Source: SB25 sp029560875 (GTDB lineage: Bacteria > Bacteroidota > Bacteroidia > Bacteroidales > Tenuifilaceae). Taken from it: 64,000 nt of DNA. Positions 61,067 through 64,000 of the stretch are shown in pieces (position 1 is the stretch's first letter; every line of letters starts with the position of its first letter). The notes beneath the pieces are model-generated. The model saw only the letters and a list, made by a program, of their open reading frames with translations. It made no database searches and was not told the origin of the DNA. Location of the stretch: assembly GCA_035388225.1 (NCBI GenBank), contig DAOOPM010000002.1, forward strand, positions 145,031-209,030, read 5' to 3'. The translations under genes were made by a program, and so were the position numbers.

Positions 61067-62986
61067 TTATTTATAGCTACGTTCCTGAAGTTTCACAAAC
61101 TCGAACTTAAGTTCTTCCTTGTGAAGTTGAGGTTCATTACCATCGCCGTTGAATTCCCAAGCCGCAACATAAGAGTACTGCTCATCGTTTCGCTTAGCCT
61201 CTCCGGTGTCGGTCTGGCTCTCCTCGCGGAAGTGCGCTCCGCAGCTCTCCTTCCGATTCAGGGCGTCGTAAACCAACAGTTTGCCTAACTCCATAAAATC
61301 GGCAACACGGCCTGCTTTCTCCAGTTCTTGGTTCAGTTCCTCGCCAGTTCCGGGAACTTTAAGGTTTTTCCAGAATTCAGCCTGAAGTTCATCTATCAAC
61401 GTTAAGGCTTTTTTCAAACCCTCCTCGTTGCGAACCATACCGCAGTAATCCCACATAATTTTACCCAAACGCTTATGGAACGATGTGGCCGTTTCGGTTC
61501 CATTTATGGATAAGAACTTGTTGATACGCTCGCGGGCATTTTTCTCTGCCTCATCGAACTGAGGAAGATTTGTGGCGATTTTTGGCGTTTTAATTTCGTC
61601 GGCCAAGTAATCGGCAATGGTGTATGGTAGTATAAAGTAGCCATCGCCCGATGTTTGCATAAGCGAACTAGCCCCCAGACGGTTTGCACCGTGGTCGGAG
61701 AAGTTAGCCTCGCCAATGGCGAACAGACCGGGAACGGTTGTCATCAAATTATAGTCGACCCAAAGACCACCCATGGTGTAGTGACCCGCAGGGTAAATTC
61801 GCATTGGAGTTTCGTAAGGCGATTCACCGGTAATTTTATGGTACATATCGAACAGGTTGCCGTAGCTATCCTCAATAACATGACGACCCTTTTTGTTGAT
61901 AGCATCCTTGAAATCCAGATAAACCGATAATCCTGTAGGACCTACGCCATAGCCAGCATCGCAACGCTCCTTTGCTGCACGCGATGCAACATCGCGGGGA
62001 ACAAGGTTTCCGAACGCAGGGTAACGACGCTCCAAGTAGTAATCCCTTTCATCCTCAGGAATATCGTTGGGTTTACGTGTATCGCCTTTTTGCTTTGGAA
62101 CCCAAACTCTACCATCGTTACGGAGCGATTCCGACATCAACGTTAACTTACACTGATGGTCGTTTAGCACCGGAATACTGGTTGGGTGAATTTGGACAAA
62201 ACTTGGGTTTGCAAAGTATGCACCCTTCTTGAACGCTTTCCAAGCGGCAGAGCCGTTTGAGTTCAGCGCCAATGTGGATAGATAGTAGATTGTACCGTAT
62301 CCACCAGTAGCCAAAACTACAGCGTGCGCAGAGTGACGCTCAATTTCGCCTGTAATTAAGTTCCTAACAACAATGCCTCGGGCTTTGCCATCAATAACAA
62401 CTAAATCCATCATCTCGCGGCGAGGGTACATTGTAACTGTTCCCTTGCTAATTTGACGCGATAGCGCAGAGTATGCACCAATTTGACACTGCTGGCCAGT
62501 TTGCCCTTTGGCGTAGAAGGTTCTCGAAACCTGAACACCTCCGAAGGAGCGATTATCGATATATCCACCGTAATCCCTAGCAAACGGAACGCCAAGCGCT
62601 GTGTAGTGGTCAATTACCAAATTACTAACCTCGGCGGCACGGTAAACATTGGCCTCGCGGGCACGGTAATCGCCTCCCTTAATCATATCGTAGAAAAGAC
62701 GATAAACGCTATCGTTATCGTTCTTGTAATTTTTTGCAGCGTTTATACCACCCTGAGCAGCCACAGAGTGTGCTCTGCGTGGGCTATCCTGATAGCAGAA
62801 AACTTTAACGTTGTAGCCCAACTCGCCCAGAGTTGATGCTGCCGACGAGCCAGCCAAACCAGTTCCAACAACAATAATATCAATCTTTTTACGGTTTGCG
62901 GGGTTCACAAGGCGCAACTTTGCCTTATGGTTTGTCCATTTATCGGCCAATGGACCTTCGGGGATTTTTGCATCGAGCTTAGTCAT
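61067..62986 (-). CDS. sdhA: Fumarate reductase/succinate dehydrogenase flavoprotein subunit
   Basis: SdhA oxidises succinate or reduces fumarate with covalently bound FAD. The 639-residue protein has the FAD loop IVVGTGLAGSSAASTLGELGY (about 36-56), the FAD-attachment His in HSVAAQGGINAAKNY (about 74-88) and the catalytic Arg region HYTMGGLWVD (about 396-405). The size and order fit the type B enzymes of Bacteroidetes and epsilonproteobacteria, which often work as fumarate reductases in anaerobes. Confidence 0.95.
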   Translation of the reverse strand: MTKLDAKIPEGPLADKWTNHKAKLRLVNPANRKKIDIIVVGTGLAGSSAASTLGELGYNVKVFCYQDSPRRAHSVAAQGGINAAKNYKNDNDSVYRLFYDMIKGGDYRAREANVYRAAEVSNLVIDHYTALGVPFARDYGGYIDNRSFGGVQVSRTFYAKGQTGQQCQIGAYSALSRQISKGTVTMYPRREMMDLVVIDGKARGIVVRNLITGEIERHSAHAVVLATGGYGTIYYLSTLALNSNGSAAWKAFKKGAYFANPSFVQIHPTSIPVLNDHQCKLTLMSESLRNDGRVWVPKQKGDTRKPNDIPEDERDYYLERRYPAFGNLVPRDVASRAAKERCDAGYGVGPTGLSVYLDFKDAINKKGRHVIEDSYGNLFDMYHKITGESPYETPMRIYPAGHYTMGGLWVDYNLMTTVPGLFAIGEANFSDHGANRLGASSLMQTSGDGYFILPYTIADYLADEIKTPKIATNLPQFDEAEKNARERINKFLSINGTETATSFHKRLGKIMWDYCGMVRNEEGLKKALTLIDELQAEFWKNLKVPGTGEELNQELEKAGRVADFMELGKLLVYDALNRKESCGAHFREESQTDTGEAKRNDEQYSYVAAWEFNGDGNEPQLHKEELKFEFVKLQERSYK

Positions 62987-63008
62987 ATATTGTATATGTT
63001 AGCTGTGA

Positions 63009-63680
63009 TTACTTGAAAATTAAGAAGTAGAGAGGAATTACGCTAAAACCTACAGCAATTAAAATAGCGTAGATATAGGCAACAACCTCTAAGCGCTTAA
63101 GCCATTTTGTGCCATTCCAGCCAATGGTTTGGAACGCTGCCCAAAAACCGTGACTTAGGTGTAGCCCAAGGAATATAGCTCCAACAACGTAAAGCAAATC
63201 GTACCACCAGTACTGTATAAAAAGACCTGCCACAAGTGAATAGGCATCGTCCATTACTACGCCATCGTAAGTAATTGTTGGCATTTCGCCAAAGCGCATC
63301 TTCCAGAAAAAGTTGGCAAGGTGAATTGCTAGGAATATCGATATCATTCCACCCAGAATGTACATATTCTTCGACGACCAGGTAGAAACTCCATTCCCTG
63401 ATGTCTGTGAGTACCCAATTGGACGGGTTCTCCTGTTTTTTAGGGTGATGTAAGTGGCGTAGAAGATGTGAAAGAGAAACCCTGCAGCCAGAATTGGTTC
63501 CATAATTTTAATGGCAGGATTGGTAGCCATAAAGTGGGCGGCGTGGTTAAAAGTTTCTCCATCGCCAACAAGTAGCATCAAGTTTACGGTAAGGTGAACA
63601 AGCAGGAATACCATCAGGAATAGCCCTGTGATACTCATTATCAACTTTTTCCCAATGGACGAATTGAATATTTCAATCAT
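63009..63680 (-). CDS. sdhC: Cytochrome b subunit of fumarate reductase/succinate dehydrogenase
   Basis: The 223-residue membrane subunit has five hydrophobic helices and His residues in VHLTVNLML, FHIFYATYI, AIHLANFFW and LHLSHGFW that can bind two heme b groups, the type B arrangement in which one subunit replaces SdhC and SdhD. It is the first gene of sdhCAB, 22 bases before sdhA, and it fixes the quinone site. Confidence 0.93.
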   Translation of the reverse strand: MIEIFNSSIGKKLIMSITGLFLMVFLLVHLTVNLMLLVGDGETFNHAAHFMATNPAIKIMEPILAAGFLFHIFYATYITLKNRRTRPIGYSQTSGNGVSTWSSKNMYILGGMISIFLAIHLANFFWKMRFGEMPTITYDGVVMDDAYSLVAGLFIQYWWYDLLYVVGAIFLGLHLSHGFWAAFQTIGWNGTKWLKRLEVVAYIYAILIAVGFSVIPLYFLIFK

Positions 63681-63721
63681 AGCATTAGCGTTTAATTTGG
63701 CAAAACAAGTTAGGAAAAGTT

Positions 63722-63815
63722 TTTAAAAATTTGACAATGTGATAATGAGAGAATTTGAAAATTCGATAATTTGAAAATTTGAGGATTTGATAATGAGACA
63801 ATTTAATTGTTTTTG
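63722..63815. repeat. Degenerate AT-rich tandem repeat, intergenic
   Basis: Short units around (A)ATTTGA-nAATG/TGATAATGAGA recur about eight times over 94 bases. A 15-of-16 match to TTGACAATGTGATAAT (63731-63746) lies at 52273-52288. The rest of the gap from 63681 to the insertion sequence has no gene. Confidence 0.55.
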
Positions 63816-63949
63816 GGATTAGGCATATAAATGACAAATCCAAATATTTATAAACCCTCAGGGTTTGAATGTTCTTTTCTCTCAGCATATTAGAGAATTA
63901 AGTTCTGGCTGGAATCATTCAGTTAATAAATGCAAAAAGCCCGACAATT

Positions 63950-64000
63950 TGAACTGCACCCCAAAAGTTAGACATAACATTTGGGGTGTTTTTTATGAAA
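63950..64000 (+). mobile_element. Left end of an insertion sequence (IS3-like), cut by the window end
   Basis: From 63950 the sequence TGAACTGCACCCCAAAAG matches the terminal inverted repeat form common to IS3-family (IS150-like) elements. A stem (63957-63965 with 63980-63988) is followed by six T. The ATG at 63995, reading ATG-AAA, would be the transposase start, but the gene runs out of the window. The identification rests on the terminal repeat and the position of the start only. Confidence 0.65.

Noticed and set aside
63685..63888. A 67-codon minus-strand open frame beyond sdhC
   Set aside because: Its sequence is a reading of the degenerate AT repeat, gives repeated HYxIxKFSN phrases, and has no start context or promoter.

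Overview
The window is a stretch of chromosome from a Bacteroidota bacterium, most likely an anaerobic or facultative member of the Bacteroidales/Marinilabiliales side of the phylum. The evidence is the gene set: PorX and PorW of the type IX secretion system, a head-GIN protein, a FISUMP-domain lipoprotein, a long bS16 with an Ala/Glu-rich tail, and a CAB-type fumarate reductase/succinate dehydrogenase. Many genes have a TAnnTTTG promoter box a short way upstream, and Shine-Dalgarno sequences are almost absent. DNA is AT-rich and genes are tightly packed on both strands.

Layout. 1-3.1 kb: end of dnaE, thioredoxin, a LOG-family hydrolase. 3.2-6.9 kb (minus): sppA, lpxK, purine nucleoside phosphorylase. 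7.1-10.3 kb: folK, small membrane proteins (one frameshifted), lipocalin, upp, an AlkA-like glycosylase. 10.4-15.4 kb (plus): a small membrane protein, mutL, two rhomboids, an EEP-family hydrolase. 15.4-20.4 kb (minus): a threonine dehydratase-like enzyme, two envelope proteins, an S9 peptidase. 20.6-25.8 kb (plus): dapD, then a glycosyltransferase cluster with a GT2-GT4 fusion and a frameshifted GT2, ending in a divergent YrdC-like protein. 25.8-30.9 kb: GIN protein, thioesterase, rimM/rpsP, a TonB-like protein, ald, tsaE. 30.9-38.8 kb (minus): porX and porW, a coiled-coil lipoprotein and a TPR hybrid histidine kinase. 39-43.5 kb: LtaS-like enzyme, Rieske-like lipoprotein, greA, HIT protein. 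43.6-52.1 kb: recX, prmC, ribD, aroK, a toxin-antitoxin pair, parC and parE.

The accessory part is 52.1-59.3 kb. It holds an exported caspase-like lipoprotein with a small membrane-protein partner, then a VOC protein, arfB and a YciI protein. Next comes a 3.6 kb remnant of an integrated element. The remnant is bounded by a 46-bp direct repeat of the 3' part of tRNA-Gly(CCC) and contains a decayed RecA/RadA-like ATPase, a FISUMP lipoprotein and a nested palindrome. After it come a universal stress protein and the sdhCAB operon. The last 51 bases are the left end of an insertion sequence.

Best leads: (1) the tRNA-Gly integration scar, in which the acceptor-stem pairing shows the intact tRNA to be a chimera; (2) an intrinsic terminator directly after the probable greA transcription start, followed by a rare strong Shine-Dalgarno, which resembles the GreA-controlled attenuator of enterobacteria but lies in a different phylum; (3) the exported caspase-like cassette; (4) two clean frameshifts at simple-sequence tracts (a homopolymer and an AT dinucleotide run). 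Everything here is read by eye; no database search or folding program was run.
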